Source: Planctomycetota bacterium (GTDB lineage: Bacteria; Planctomycetota; PLA2; JAEUHO01). From it: 63,178 bases of DNA. Location: the NCBI GenBank assembly GCA_030066775.1, contig JASJAY010000004.1, forward strand, positions 1 through 63,178, in the 5' to 3' direction. Shown here in pieces: positions 16,308-24,888 of this stretch; the first letter of the stretch is position 1, and the number at the start of each line of letters is the position of its first letter. The position numbers and the translations under genes were made by a program. A model generated the notes under the pieces. The model made no database searches. It had not been told where the DNA came from and saw only the letters and a program-made list of their open reading frames with translations.

Positions 16308-17687
16308 GTGACCTACTCCGACGCCGAACTCGCCCTCATCCGCAAGTACGACCGGCCGGGGCCGCGCTACACCTCGTATCCCACGGCCGTGGAGTTCCAC
16401 GACGGGGTCGGGCCGGAGACGTACGCCGAGCACCTCGCGCTCGCGAGCAAGCAGGTCGACGAGCCGCTGAGCCTCTACATCCACCTGCCGTTCTGCTGGG
16501 AGCGGTGCTGGTACTGCGGCTGCAACGTCGTGATCTCCCGCAAGCCCATCGCCGAGGAGCACTACCGCGAGATCCTGCTGAAGGAGATCCGGATGGTGGC
16601 CGAGCGGCTCGGCGAGCGCCGCACGCTGCGCCAGCTGCACTGGGGCGGGGGCACGCCCACCTACGCCGAGCCCGAGGCGCTGGCCACGTTCCACAAGGCC
16701 GTGCTCGAGCACTTCGACATGACGCCCGACGCGGAGGTGGCGATCGAGGTCGACCCGCGCGTCACGACGGCGGACCACATCGAGGCGCTCGCCGGCGTCG
16801 GCTTCAACCGGCTCTCGGCCGGTGTGCAGGACTTCGACACGGACGTGCAGGAGGCCATCGGCCGCATCCAGACCTTCGAGCAGACGGCGGGCCTCATTGC
16901 CGCCGCCCGCACGCACGGGTTCGAGTCCGTCAACGTCGACCTCATCTACGGCCTGCCGAAGCAGACCGTCGAGGGCTTCGAGGAGACCATTCGCCGGGTG
17001 CTCGAGATTCGCCCCGATCGCGTCGCCGTGTACGGCTACGCGCACCTGCCGCAGATCCAGCGCAACCAGCGCAAGATCGACGCCGAGGACCTGCCGAGCG
17101 GCTCCGCCAAGCTCGCGATCTTCAACGCCGCGACGGATGGCTTCGAGGACGCCGGCTACGTGCCCCTGGGCATGGACCACTTCGCGCTGCCCGAGGACGA
17201 GCTCGCCCGTGCGGCCATCGAAGGCCGCCTCGGCCGCAACTTCATGGGGTACACGGTGCGCAACGCACCCGACACCATTGCGTGCGGCCTCTCGTCGATC
17301 GGCGACGTGGCCGGCGCATTCGTCCAGAACGAGAAGCACCTCGCGCGGTACCAGCGTGCGATCGAGGGCGGCGAGCTGGCGACGATCAAGGGCCGCGTGC
17401 GCACGCAGGACGACGTGGTCCGCGGCGCGATCATCACGGAGCTGATGGTCAACAACCATCTGGACATCCGCGCCACCGAGGCGCGCTTCGGCCTCGACTT
17501 CGCGACCGACTTCGCCGACGAGCTCAAGGACCTCGCCCCGCTCGCAACCGACGGGCTCGTGGAGGTGACGCCGGAGGCGATCGACGTCGTCGGCCTCGGC
17601 CGCCGGCTCGTGCGCAACGTGGCGATGGTCTTCGACGCGTACCGCAAGCAGCCCACCGAGCGCGAGACCTTCTCCCGCACCGTCTAG
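16308..17687 (+). CDS. hemN: Oxygen-independent coproporphyrinogen III oxidase (HemN)
   Basis: Radical-SAM enzyme that decarboxylates coproporphyrinogen III to protoporphyrinogen IX without oxygen, in the cytoplasm. 459 residues, the normal HemN length. RPGPRYTSYPTA at the N-terminus and the cluster motif CWERCWYCGC (CxxxCxxCxC) identify HemN rather than the HemW chaperone. LHWGGGTPTY, VDLIYGLPKQT and the terminal NVAMVFDAY also fit. GTG start with CCGGAG upstream. It fits an organism able to grow without oxygen and supplies heme for the nearby multiheme cytochrome. Confidence 0.95.
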   Translation: MTYSDAELALIRKYDRPGPRYTSYPTAVEFHDGVGPETYAEHLALASKQVDEPLSLYIHLPFCWERCWYCGCNVVISRKPIAEEHYREILLKEIRMVAERLGERRTLRQLHWGGGTPTYAEPEALATFHKAVLEHFDMTPDAEVAIEVDPRVTTADHIEALAGVGFNRLSAGVQDFDTDVQEAIGRIQTFEQTAGLIAAARTHGFESVNVDLIYGLPKQTVEGFEETIRRVLEIRPDRVAVYGYAHLPQIQRNQRKIDAEDLPSGSAKLAIFNAATDGFEDAGYVPLGMDHFALPEDELARAAIEGRLGRNFMGYTVRNAPDTIACGLSSIGDVAGAFVQNEKHLARYQRAIEGGELATIKGRVRTQDDVVRGAIITELMVNNHLDIRATEARFGLDFATDFADELKDLAPLATDGLVEVTPEAIDVVGLGRRLVRNVAMVFDAYRKQPTERETFSRTV

Positions 17688-17700
17688 ACGCACGCTCGCG

Positions 17701-19419
17701 CTAGCCGCCGCTCATGCCTTCGCGGATGGCCTTCGCCACGGAGGGCGGCGCCACGAGCTTCGGCGGCTCGCCCTTCGTCAACCAGATGCGGAGGGTGTCC
17801 CAGCCCACGGCGCCCTGCTCGACGCCCGTGCGCCACGTCCGGACCACGGGCTGGGGATGCGTGGGTACGAAGGGGATGAGCAGGTGGTAGTGGCTGCCGT
17901 CCGAAGGGTCGTCCCCGATCAGCTGCTGGATGCCCTCGAGCGTCTTGGCCCGATCCGCTTTCGTGGACCGGGTGAGGACGCCCGCGATTTCGGAACGGAT
18001 GTGGTGGTCGTACTCACTGATGCCGCTGTCCCGCAGCAGCGCCTGGAGCATGTCGCACCACGCCTGCGTGTGTCGGTCGACGTGATACGCGAAGCTGAGC
18101 CCGCTGCGCCGCGTCCAGGTGTCGTCCTTGTACGCCATGAAGGTCGGCATCAGCCGCACGGCCGCGGCCGCCGGGACCTTGCCCCCGTTCTCGAAGAAGT
18201 ACGAGAGCGCGCCCATCATCTCGACGCGCTCCGCCTCCGGCTGCGGAAGCACGATGCCCGGCTCCAGCAGGGACCAGATGCGCTTGGATCCCAGTCCGCC
18301 GGCGAGTAGGTGGCGCGTTGCGTATCCGGCGCTCAACGGGGCATGGGCCTCGACAGCCCGCACGAGCGCGGCGCGCCCCGGTGGGCCGAGCTTCGAGAGC
18401 GCGAAGCCCCACGGACCGCCGAACGCTTCGAGGCTGGTGGTCTTGGTCAGGTCCTGCTCGAGCTGCGCGATCGCGTCCGGATCCGGCACCCCGATCATGC
18501 CGATCAGGTTCACGGCGGTCCCCTGCACGCTCCCGTCTTCGCCCTCCCGCGCAAGCCGGAGCAGCTCCGGGAGCATCGGGGCGGCGCGCTTGCCCATCGC
18601 GCCCAGCTCCTGCGCGATCACACGGCGTTGCCCCTGCCAGGGCCCGACAGCCATGACGTCGGCGGCGCGCTGGAAGACCTCCTTCGTGGGACCGCCGATG
18701 CGCACGAGCGCGCGCGCCGCGGCGATCTCGACGACCTCGGTCTCGCCCTCGTCGAGCCAGCGGTGCAGCGTGGGCAGGATCTTCTTCGAGGCGGGCCCGA
18801 TGCGGCCCAGGACGTCGACATAGAGCGCCGTCATCTTCTCGGGGGGCTCTTCGCCCGCGGCGTACATCAGATCGATCAGTCGCGGGACCGCCGGTGCGGC
18901 ACGCTCGCCGAAGGGACCGAGGCAGGCCGCGATGCGCAGCAGGTAGTGGGGATCGTCGTCTTCCAGCGCGTCGAGGAGCGCTGTGAGTCCGGTGCGGCCC
19001 AGCTTGGCGAGAAGCTGGCCGATCTGCTCGCACTGCCGCGCGATGTAGAAGTCGTTCGCGACGGTCCCCGGACGCAAGAGCGCGAGCAGCTCCGCGACGC
19101 GCTCCGGATCATCCCGAAGCAGCGCCTCGAGGCGGGCCCAGGCCGCCTTCGTCGTCCGGTAGTCGAGCGTCGCGACGAGCAGGACCCGCACGTCCGTCTC
19201 GTCGGCGAACGGATTGTCCTCCTCGGGGGCCGGCCCCTGCGCGGCACCGGCCCCCGCGCCCTGGAGGGCCGCCTCGGGGTCCAGCGCTTCGTCTTCGTCC
19301 GTCTCCTCCAGCAGCGGCGTCGAGGCGGGATCGACGCCCTCGTCCTGCCCCAGGTACACGACCACCCCGGCAGCGATGCCGAGCAGGGCAGCGAGGAGGA
19401 TCAGTCGGGGATCACGCAA
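17701..19419 (-). CDS. Membrane-anchored HEAT-repeat protein
   Basis: 572 residues starting from TTG (GGGAGGG upstream). An N-terminal hydrophobic anchor (about 7-23) is followed by an acidic Ala-rich linker and then a helical-repeat region of HEAT/armadillo type, for example ALEDDDPHYLLRIAACLGP, GETEVVEIAAARALVRIG and GEDGSVQGTAVNLIGMIG. Such repeats form protein-binding scaffolds outside the cytoplasm. No enzyme motif. It converges on hemN. Confidence 0.72.
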   Translation of the reverse strand: MRDPRLILLAALLGIAAGVVVYLGQDEGVDPASTPLLEETDEDEALDPEAALQGAGAGAAQGPAPEEDNPFADETDVRVLLVATLDYRTTKAAWARLEALLRDDPERVAELLALLRPGTVANDFYIARQCEQIGQLLAKLGRTGLTALLDALEDDDPHYLLRIAACLGPFGERAAPAVPRLIDLMYAAGEEPPEKMTALYVDVLGRIGPASKKILPTLHRWLDEGETEVVEIAAARALVRIGGPTKEVFQRAADVMAVGPWQGQRRVIAQELGAMGKRAAPMLPELLRLAREGEDGSVQGTAVNLIGMIGVPDPDAIAQLEQDLTKTTSLEAFGGPWGFALSKLGPPGRAALVRAVEAHAPLSAGYATRHLLAGGLGSKRIWSLLEPGIVLPQPEAERVEMMGALSYFFENGGKVPAAAAVRLMPTFMAYKDDTWTRRSGLSFAYHVDRHTQAWCDMLQALLRDSGISEYDHHIRSEIAGVLTRSTKADRAKTLEGIQQLIGDDPSDGSHYHLLIPFVPTHPQPVVRTWRTGVEQGAVGWDTLRIWLTKGEPPKLVAPPSVAKAIREGMSGG

Positions 19420-19475
19420 GGGAACGGGGCCCTCCCGGGGCTAGACGGCTTCGACGCCGCAGGTGTCCAACGTGG

Positions 19476-20318
19476 CTAGTCGAAGATGGCGGCGAGCTCC
19501 TCGGTCTGCGCGCCTTCCTTGCTGGTGCGCAGGTGGTGGTACGTGACGCCCGCGCACACGGCGAGGAACGAGTGGAACATCGCGGCGATGCCCGTATCGA
19601 TCCACGTCGACGTCTCGAGTGCTTGGAGCAGCGAATCCCAGCCGCCCCGCAAGACCGACCTCTCGATCACTTGGGTCACGACACGCAGGATCATCATCAC
19701 GACGAACAAGAGCAGGAAGATCGTGCCGCGCCGCCCCTTCGTGAGCTCCCAGCTGCGGCCGAGGGCGCCGACGATGCCGGGCCGCTCCATCACCGAAGCG
19801 GCGATGGCGACGAAGAGCCCGCAGCCCACGACGATGATGGGGATGAACATCACCAGCAGGAGCCCCGGGGCGAAGTAGACGGGCAGGAAGAGCGGCACGA
19901 AGCAGAGCACGATGCAGACCACCACGCCCAGCGCGGGAATCATGCGTTGGATGCCCGCGGACAGGGCCGCCCCGAGACCGGGCCGCCGTCCGCTCAGGTG
20001 CTGCACGACGATGTAGATCACGAACCCCTGCAGGACGAACTGCAGGCAGAACGAGACGATGGGCAGCCACACCGACTGCCCCGTTTCGCCCGCCCTCAGG
20101 CGAAGGATGAAGTCCGGCTGCTCTGCGAGGCGGCGCCATCCGAGGTTCTGTAGATACGCGAACGGGACGAATACGGCCGCAGACACGATCAGGATCGGAA
20201 TGCAGTGCCGCGCGTAGACCGAGATGCTGTCGCCCAGGATGTTGCCGAGCGACGCCGCCTTCGGCGGCGGCACGTACGCCTCCGGGGGCTGACTCATCTC
20301 CGGGCGGTCCGGCTCCAT
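19476..20318 (-). CDS. Polytopic membrane protein
   Basis: 280 residues with about five to six predicted transmembrane helices after a Pro-rich cytoplasmic start: about 40-60, 83-103, 120-160 (two), 161-180 and 205-225. The segment SWELTKGRRGTIFLL resembles the YciC / glycerophosphodiesterase membrane-domain family, which has no defined catalytic role by itself. Transcribed toward the HEAT gene 56 nt away, possibly the same operon. An internal ATG at residue 8 could be the real start. Confidence 0.7.
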   Translation of the reverse strand: MEPDRPEMSQPPEAYVPPPKAASLGNILGDSISVYARHCIPILIVSAAVFVPFAYLQNLGWRRLAEQPDFILRLRAGETGQSVWLPIVSFCLQFVLQGFVIYIVVQHLSGRRPGLGAALSAGIQRMIPALGVVVCIVLCFVPLFLPVYFAPGLLLVMFIPIIVVGCGLFVAIAASVMERPGIVGALGRSWELTKGRRGTIFLLLFVVMMILRVVTQVIERSVLRGGWDSLLQALETSTWIDTGIAAMFHSFLAVCAGVTYHHLRTSKEGAQTEELAAIFD

Positions 20319-20397
20319 CTCGCTGCTCCTCGGCGCGGATCGTAGCGCATCGGCGCTGGGCCCGCGCGCGGCCCCCGGTGGGCGCTACCCTGCCCGC

Positions 20398-20571
20398 ATG
20401 CGCCAATCCGGAGCCATGGGGGTGGGGCTCGCCTTCGCCACGTTCGCCATCGTCATGCTCTGGGCGATGGTGCTGATCCAGCGGGAGGGCGGCTACGTAC
20501 AGCCGGCCCTTGCCGCGACGGCCGCCTGGCTGGTTGCCCTGGTCTGGCACGCACGCCGCCGGCGCGGCTGA
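20398..20571 (+). CDS. Small two-helix membrane protein (57 aa)
   Basis: Short frame encoding 57 residues: a first hydrophobic stretch (about 7-26, GVGLAFATFAIVMLWAMVLI), a short loop QREGGYVQPA, a second hydrophobic stretch (about 37-51) and an Arg-rich cytoplasmic tail. This topology is unlikely to arise by chance. It lies 30 nt before murG in the same direction and may lead the murG operon. No family recognised and no good ribosome site seen. Confidence 0.5.
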   Translation: MRQSGAMGVGLAFATFAIVMLWAMVLIQREGGYVQPALAATAAWLVALVWHARRRRG

Positions 20572-20601
20572 GCCGTCGACGGGCACACCTACAATTGACG
20601 G

Positions 20602-21789
20602 GTGATCGCCCCCACGCCGGCCAGCGCCGATCGCCCTCCGACCGTCGTCTTCTCGGGCGGGGGCACCGTCGGCCATCTCGCGCCGGGCTTCGCCCTCGCC
20701 GAGGCGCTCGAGCAGCACGGCGTCGCCAGCGTGTTCACGACGCCTGGCGAGGCCGGGGAGGAAGGCTGGTTCACGGGGCGGTCGCCGCCGCACACGGTGA
20801 TGGCCGCGCGCATCCCCAGCGGGGTCAAGAGCGGCCTGCTCTTCGGCCCCCGCATCGTCCGGGGGGTGGGGGATGCGCTGGCGGTGATCCGCCGCGAGCG
20901 CGCGATCGGCGTCGTCGCGCTCGGGGGCTGGCCGTGCGTCCCGATGGTGATCGCCGCGCGCATGGTGGGCCTGCCCCTGGCCTTCATCGTCGCCGACAAG
21001 GTGCCCGGGCTGGTCGTGCGCAAGCTCGCCGCGGCGGCCGGGCGGATCTACGTGCCGGCGCCGGAGGCGGGGGCGCGCCTGCCTGCCGACCGCGTGGTCG
21101 TGAGCGGGCCGATGCTGCGCGCGGACCTGGTCCACCGCGAGCCCGATCCGACGCCCTTCGGCCTCGACCGGGATCGCAAGACCCTGCTCGTCTTCGGCGG
21201 CAGCCTGGGTGCGCGCGGCCTCTACGAGCGGTGGATGATCGGCCTCACGCGGGCCGTCGTCGAGGTTCCCAAGGTCACCGAGCGGATGCAGGTCATCCAC
21301 GCCACCGGCGCGCAGGGCGAGGGCGTGCGCGAGGCCTATGAGCGCATGGGCGTGCGCCACTACGTGGCGCCGTTCATCTCCGACATGGGCGCCGCCTACG
21401 CGCTCGCGGACTTCGCGCTCGCGCGGGGCGGGGCCAACACCTGCGCCGAGCTCCTCGCCACGGCCACCCCCTCCGTGATCGTGCCCTATCCGCATCACGC
21501 CGACTGCCAGCAGTTCAAGAACGCGGCGCCGCTCGTCGACATCGGCCTCTCGGTCCTGATCGAGGAGGAGCACCTCACGCCCCAGCGCATCGAGGAGGAC
21601 GTGCTCGCGCCGCTCTTCGATCCCGAGCGCCTCGAGCGCATGCGGTCCTCGGTTCCCGTCGAGGGTTCCGATGCTCCGGGTCAAACTGCGGCCGATCTGA
21701 TCCGATTCCTCGGAGTGCGGAGCGCGCGCGCAGGAGCGGCCGAACCGGACGGGCGGGACGCCCGAACCTGTCCGACGACCCACGGATGA
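20602..21789 (+). CDS. murG: MurG, lipid II synthase (GlcNAc transferase)
   Basis: Peripheral membrane GT28 glycosyltransferase that transfers GlcNAc from UDP-GlcNAc to lipid I, giving lipid II. 395 residues from a GTG start. N-terminal loop GGGTVGHLAPGFALAEAL corresponds to the usual GGTGGHxxPA-type loop; FGGSLGARG and the C-terminal FISDMGAAYALADFALARG and PYPHHADCQQFKNA segments are typical. It starts the second cell-wall block (murG-murC-murB). The C-terminal ~25 residues look like an unstructured extension. Confidence 0.93.
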   Translation: MIAPTPASADRPPTVVFSGGGTVGHLAPGFALAEALEQHGVASVFTTPGEAGEEGWFTGRSPPHTVMAARIPSGVKSGLLFGPRIVRGVGDALAVIRRERAIGVVALGGWPCVPMVIAARMVGLPLAFIVADKVPGLVVRKLAAAAGRIYVPAPEAGARLPADRVVVSGPMLRADLVHREPDPTPFGLDRDRKTLLVFGGSLGARGLYERWMIGLTRAVVEVPKVTERMQVIHATGAQGEGVREAYERMGVRHYVAPFISDMGAAYALADFALARGGANTCAELLATATPSVIVPYPHHADCQQFKNAAPLVDIGLSVLIEEEHLTPQRIEEDVLAPLFDPERLERMRSSVPVEGSDAPGQTAADLIRFLGVRSARAGAAEPDGRDARTCPTTHG

Positions 21790-21820
21790 TGCGCGGCCCC
21801 GCCACCGGAGGCCGCCGCCC

Positions 21821-23260
21821 ATGATCCGGTCCGACACGCGAGCCAGCGCGTCCCCCGACCTCGACCTGCTGCGCCATGCGCGCGCCTGGCTGATCGGCAT
21901 GGAGGGCGTGGGCCTGTCCGGCGCCGCCCGGCTGCTGGCCGCGCGCGGATACCGCGTCGGTGGCTCCGACCGGCAGCCCGGGCCGCGCAGCGACGCGCTG
22001 AAGGCCCTCGGCATGGCGGTCGACGGCACGGAGACGGCCGAGGCGCTGCCGGAGGACGTCGACCTGGTGGTCCACTCGGCGGCCATTCCCGCGGGCCATC
22101 CGCAGCTCGTCGCTGCCCGGCAGCGCGGGATCGAGCGCCGCACCTACGCCGAGCTGCTCGGCGCCTTGATGGTGGACCGCCTGGCGATCTGCGTCGCCGG
22201 CTGCCACGGCAAGACGACGACCTCGTCGCTCGTGACGTCGTGCCTGATCCACGCCAAGCGCCAGCCGTCCTTCGTGGTCGGCGGCGAGCTGCGCGAGCTG
22301 GGCACGGGCGCGCAGCACGGCGCCGGCGAGCACTTCGTGGCCGAGTCCTGCGAGTTCGACCGATCGTTCCACGCGCACCGGCCGACGGTCGCGCTCGTCA
22401 CCAACGTCGACGAGGACCACCTCGACTACTACCGCGACCTGGCGGAGATCCAGGAGTCGTTCCGCGTCTTCGCGGCGCTCGTTCCGCCGGAGGGCACGCT
22501 CGTCGTGAACGACGCGTTCGCCGCCCTGTTCCAGGACGATCCGCGCATCCTCGCCACGATCGAGACGTACGGCTTCGACGAGGCGGCCGACTGGCGGTGC
22601 GGCGAGCCGGAGATCACCGCGGACGGCCGCGGCATGCGCTTCGAGGTGTGCGGCCCGGGCGGCATCGAGGGCACGCTCGAGCTGCCCATGCTCGGTCGGC
22701 ACAACGTGCTCAACGGCACGGGGGCCGCCGCGGCGTTGGCCGCGGCCGGGCTCTCGCTCACGGAGATCCGTGAGGGGCTCGCCGCGTTCGGCGGCGTCGG
22801 CCGCCGGCTCGAACACGTCGCGACCCGGGACGTCGGGGGCACGCGCGGCGTGGAGCTGATCGACGACTACGGCCATCACCCGGCCGAGATCCGCGCCGTC
22901 GTGCGCGCGCTGCGCCGGCGCTTCGGCGACCGCCGGCTCGTGGTCGTGTTCCAGCCGCACCAGGCCAGCCGTACGCGCTGCCTGATGAAGGACTTTGCCG
23001 CCACGCTCGCCGAGGCGGACGAGGTCTGGATGCCGCCGATCTACTTCGCGCGCGACAGCGAAGAAGAACGACGCGCCGTCACGTCCGAGGACCTGGCGCG
23101 GCACGTCACGAACGAAGGCGGGCGCGCCCTGACGCTGCCCGACCTCCCCGCCGTCGTGGAGCACGGCGTCGAGCATCTCCGGGACGGCGACGTGCTGGTC
23201 ACGATGGGGGCCGGGAACGTGGACGAGGTGGCGCGTGGTCTTGCCGACCGTCTTCGCTGA
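21821..23260 (+). CDS. murC: UDP-MurNAc--L-alanine ligase (MurC)
   Basis: Cytoplasmic ATP-dependent ligase adding L-Ala to UDP-MurNAc. 479 residues. N-terminal GMEGVGLSGAARLLAARG and GSDRQPGP form the nucleotide-binding domain; the ATP loop is GCHGKTTT (Cys where Thr is usual), then VTNVDEDHLDYY and DDYGHHPAEIRAV. GGAGG precedes the ATG. Its last 26 nt overlap murB. Confidence 0.95.
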   Translation: MIRSDTRASASPDLDLLRHARAWLIGMEGVGLSGAARLLAARGYRVGGSDRQPGPRSDALKALGMAVDGTETAEALPEDVDLVVHSAAIPAGHPQLVAARQRGIERRTYAELLGALMVDRLAICVAGCHGKTTTSSLVTSCLIHAKRQPSFVVGGELRELGTGAQHGAGEHFVAESCEFDRSFHAHRPTVALVTNVDEDHLDYYRDLAEIQESFRVFAALVPPEGTLVVNDAFAALFQDDPRILATIETYGFDEAADWRCGEPEITADGRGMRFEVCGPGGIEGTLELPMLGRHNVLNGTGAAAALAAAGLSLTEIREGLAAFGGVGRRLEHVATRDVGGTRGVELIDDYGHHPAEIRAVVRALRRRFGDRRLVVVFQPHQASRTRCLMKDFAATLAEADEVWMPPIYFARDSEEERRAVTSEDLARHVTNEGGRALTLPDLPAVVEHGVEHLRDGDVLVTMGAGNVDEVARGLADRLR

Positions 23261-24137
23261 CGCGGCCCGACGCGCCGAGGCGCTCGGTGCGCCGGCGCTG
23301 GGTACGCGCACGTCCTTGCGTGTGGGCGGACGTCCGGACTTCCTGTTCGAACCGGAGACCGAGGCGGAGGCCGAGGCCGTCGTGCGCCACTGCCGCGACG
23401 CGGGCGTGCGGCTGCGCTACCTCGGCGGTGGCTACAACCTGCTCGTGCGCGACGGACCGATTCGCGGCGCCGTGCTCGCAACGCGCCGTCTGCAGTTCTT
23501 GGAGATCACCGATACGCAGGTGCGCGTCGGCGCGGGCAACAGCTTCCCCGGTCTCGTGAAGACGGCGATCGAGCTCGGCATCCCGGGGCTCCCCGGCTGC
23601 CCGGGCATTCCCGGCACGGTGGGGGGCGTCGTGTTCATGAACGCCGGCGGTCGCTTCGGCTCCGTGGCCGACGCGCTCGTCGAGGTGACCTACCTGGATC
23701 CGGAAGGCGCGTCGTCACGCCGGGTAATCGAGGCCGGCGATCTCGGCTATCGCACCAGCCGCTTCGACGGCTGCCTCGTGACGGGCGCGACGTTCCGCCG
23801 CGATCCCGCGTTCACGCAGGAGGCCGCGCAGGCGCTCTACGACGACGCCATGAAGTGGAAGCGCGAGACGCAGCCGCTCTCGGCCAAGAGCGCCGGCTGC
23901 ATCTTCAAGAACCCGGACGGGCCCGAGGGGCCGCGTTCCGCGGGACGCCTCATCGACGAGGCCGGGCTCAAGGGCGCGCAGATCGGCGGCGCGCGTGTCT
24001 CGCCGGTGCACGCCAACTTCATCGAGAACACGGGCGATGCGACCGCCGCCGACGTGCACGCCCTCATCGTGAAGATCCAGCGCACCGTCTTCGCCGCCTT
24101 CGGTGTCGAGCTCGAGCTCGAGGTCAAGACCTGGTGA
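23235..24137 (+). CDS. murB: UDP-N-acetylenolpyruvoylglucosamine reductase (MurB)
   Basis: FAD/NADPH enzyme that reduces UDP-enolpyruvyl-GlcNAc to UDP-MurNAc. 300 residues. FAD-domain motifs: TRTSLRVGG, YLGGGYNLLVRD, GIPGTVGGVVFMNAGG. The proton-donor segment reads SAGCIFKNP, with Cys where E. coli has Ser; the compact length and the GVELELEVKTW ending fit type II MurB. The GTG start lies inside the murC 3' end, preceded by GAGG, implying coupling with murC. Confidence 0.94.
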   Translation: MVLPTVFADAARRAEALGAPALGTRTSLRVGGRPDFLFEPETEAEAEAVVRHCRDAGVRLRYLGGGYNLLVRDGPIRGAVLATRRLQFLEITDTQVRVGAGNSFPGLVKTAIELGIPGLPGCPGIPGTVGGVVFMNAGGRFGSVADALVEVTYLDPEGASSRRVIEAGDLGYRTSRFDGCLVTGATFRRDPAFTQEAAQALYDDAMKWKRETQPLSAKSAGCIFKNPDGPEGPRSAGRLIDEAGLKGAQIGGARVSPVHANFIENTGDATAADVHALIVKIQRTVFAAFGVELELEVKTW

Positions 24138-24201
24138 CGCCCCGCAGCTGACGCGCGCCCCTCGCCTGCGAGGGGGCCGCCTGCGGAATTCCGGATTCGG
24201 G

Positions 24202-24234
24202 CTGTCGCGAGCCGGGGCACGGCTGCCGTTCTGC
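24202..24234 (+). promoter_or_regulatory. Shared upstream element, copy B
   Basis: Same two blocks (CTGTCGCG, then CTGCCGTTCT after 13 nt) as copy A at 10586-10618, here 62 nt before the exported CARDB-like gene. A perfect palindrome CGGAATTCCG sits just upstream at 24184-24193. Confidence 0.35.
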
Positions 24235-24296
24235 CTCCCGGGCGGCTTCCGGCGCCGCCTCGACCTCCCCCCGACCTCTCTCTGGAGACCCTCCCC

Positions 24297-24812
24297 ATGC
24301 GTCTGCTGTCCATCCTCGCCCTCTGCGCGGCGCTGCTGCTCGTCGGCGCCCCCGACGAGGCCCAGGCCGGGCCGTCGTCCTCGGGCATCGGCCTGCCGTA
24401 TGACCCGGGCCCGATCTACCCGATTGCGTTCCTGCCCGACCTCATCCCTCAGCGCGTCACGTACACGGCCTATCGCCTGGGCCACGGCCAGATCCAGCCG
24501 CAGGTCCTCGTCAGCAACCGCGGTCTCGGCAGCGCCGGCCGGTTCAGCGTCGTCGTGAACGTCTACTGGACCCAGGACGGCGTGCGCCGGCACCGCCAGT
24601 TCCGCTCGCGTGTCTACGGCTTGCGCGCTCGTCAGAGCACGCTGCGCGCGTTCCCGGTGATCGACATCGGCCGTGGCAACCGCGCGACGGTGCAGTACAC
24701 GGTCGACCCGATCGCGCACAACGGCAACGACTTCGCCCCGCGCGGCTACGGCGAGGTCCGTGAGCTGTACGAGGGCAACAACCTCCTCGTGGAGACCCGA
24801 CGGGCTCGGTAG
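24297..24812 (+). CDS. Exported CARDB-like (Ig-fold) protein
   Basis: 171 residues with a clear Sec signal (about 1-24, ending AQA-G). The mature part reads like one CARDB domain: PDLIPQRVTY, VLVSNRGLGSAGRFSVVVNVY, and near the end ELYEGNNLLVE, matching the E-x-N-x-x-N-N close of that family. CARDB is an adhesion-type beta-sandwich on the cell surface. GGAG lies upstream of the ATG. Followed by the hairpin at 24840-24870. Confidence 0.72.
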   Translation: MRLLSILALCAALLLVGAPDEAQAGPSSSGIGLPYDPGPIYPIAFLPDLIPQRVTYTAYRLGHGQIQPQVLVSNRGLGSAGRFSVVVNVYWTQDGVRRHRQFRSRVYGLRARQSTLRAFPVIDIGRGNRATVQYTVDPIAHNGNDFAPRGYGEVRELYEGNNLLVETRRAR

Positions 24813-24839
24813 TCCTCTCCGCCCCCGTCTCTCGCACCC

Positions 24840-24870
24840 GCGGCGCGTGGCCAAAGTGGCCGCGCGCCGC
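24840..24870. terminator. Bidirectional terminator-like hairpin
   Basis: 14-bp stem with one G-T wobble (24840-24853 with 24857-24870) and a 3-nt loop, in the 76-nt gap between two converging genes, so it can serve both. Confidence 0.7.
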
Positions 24871-24888
24871 ATCTCGTATGTCAGCGCA

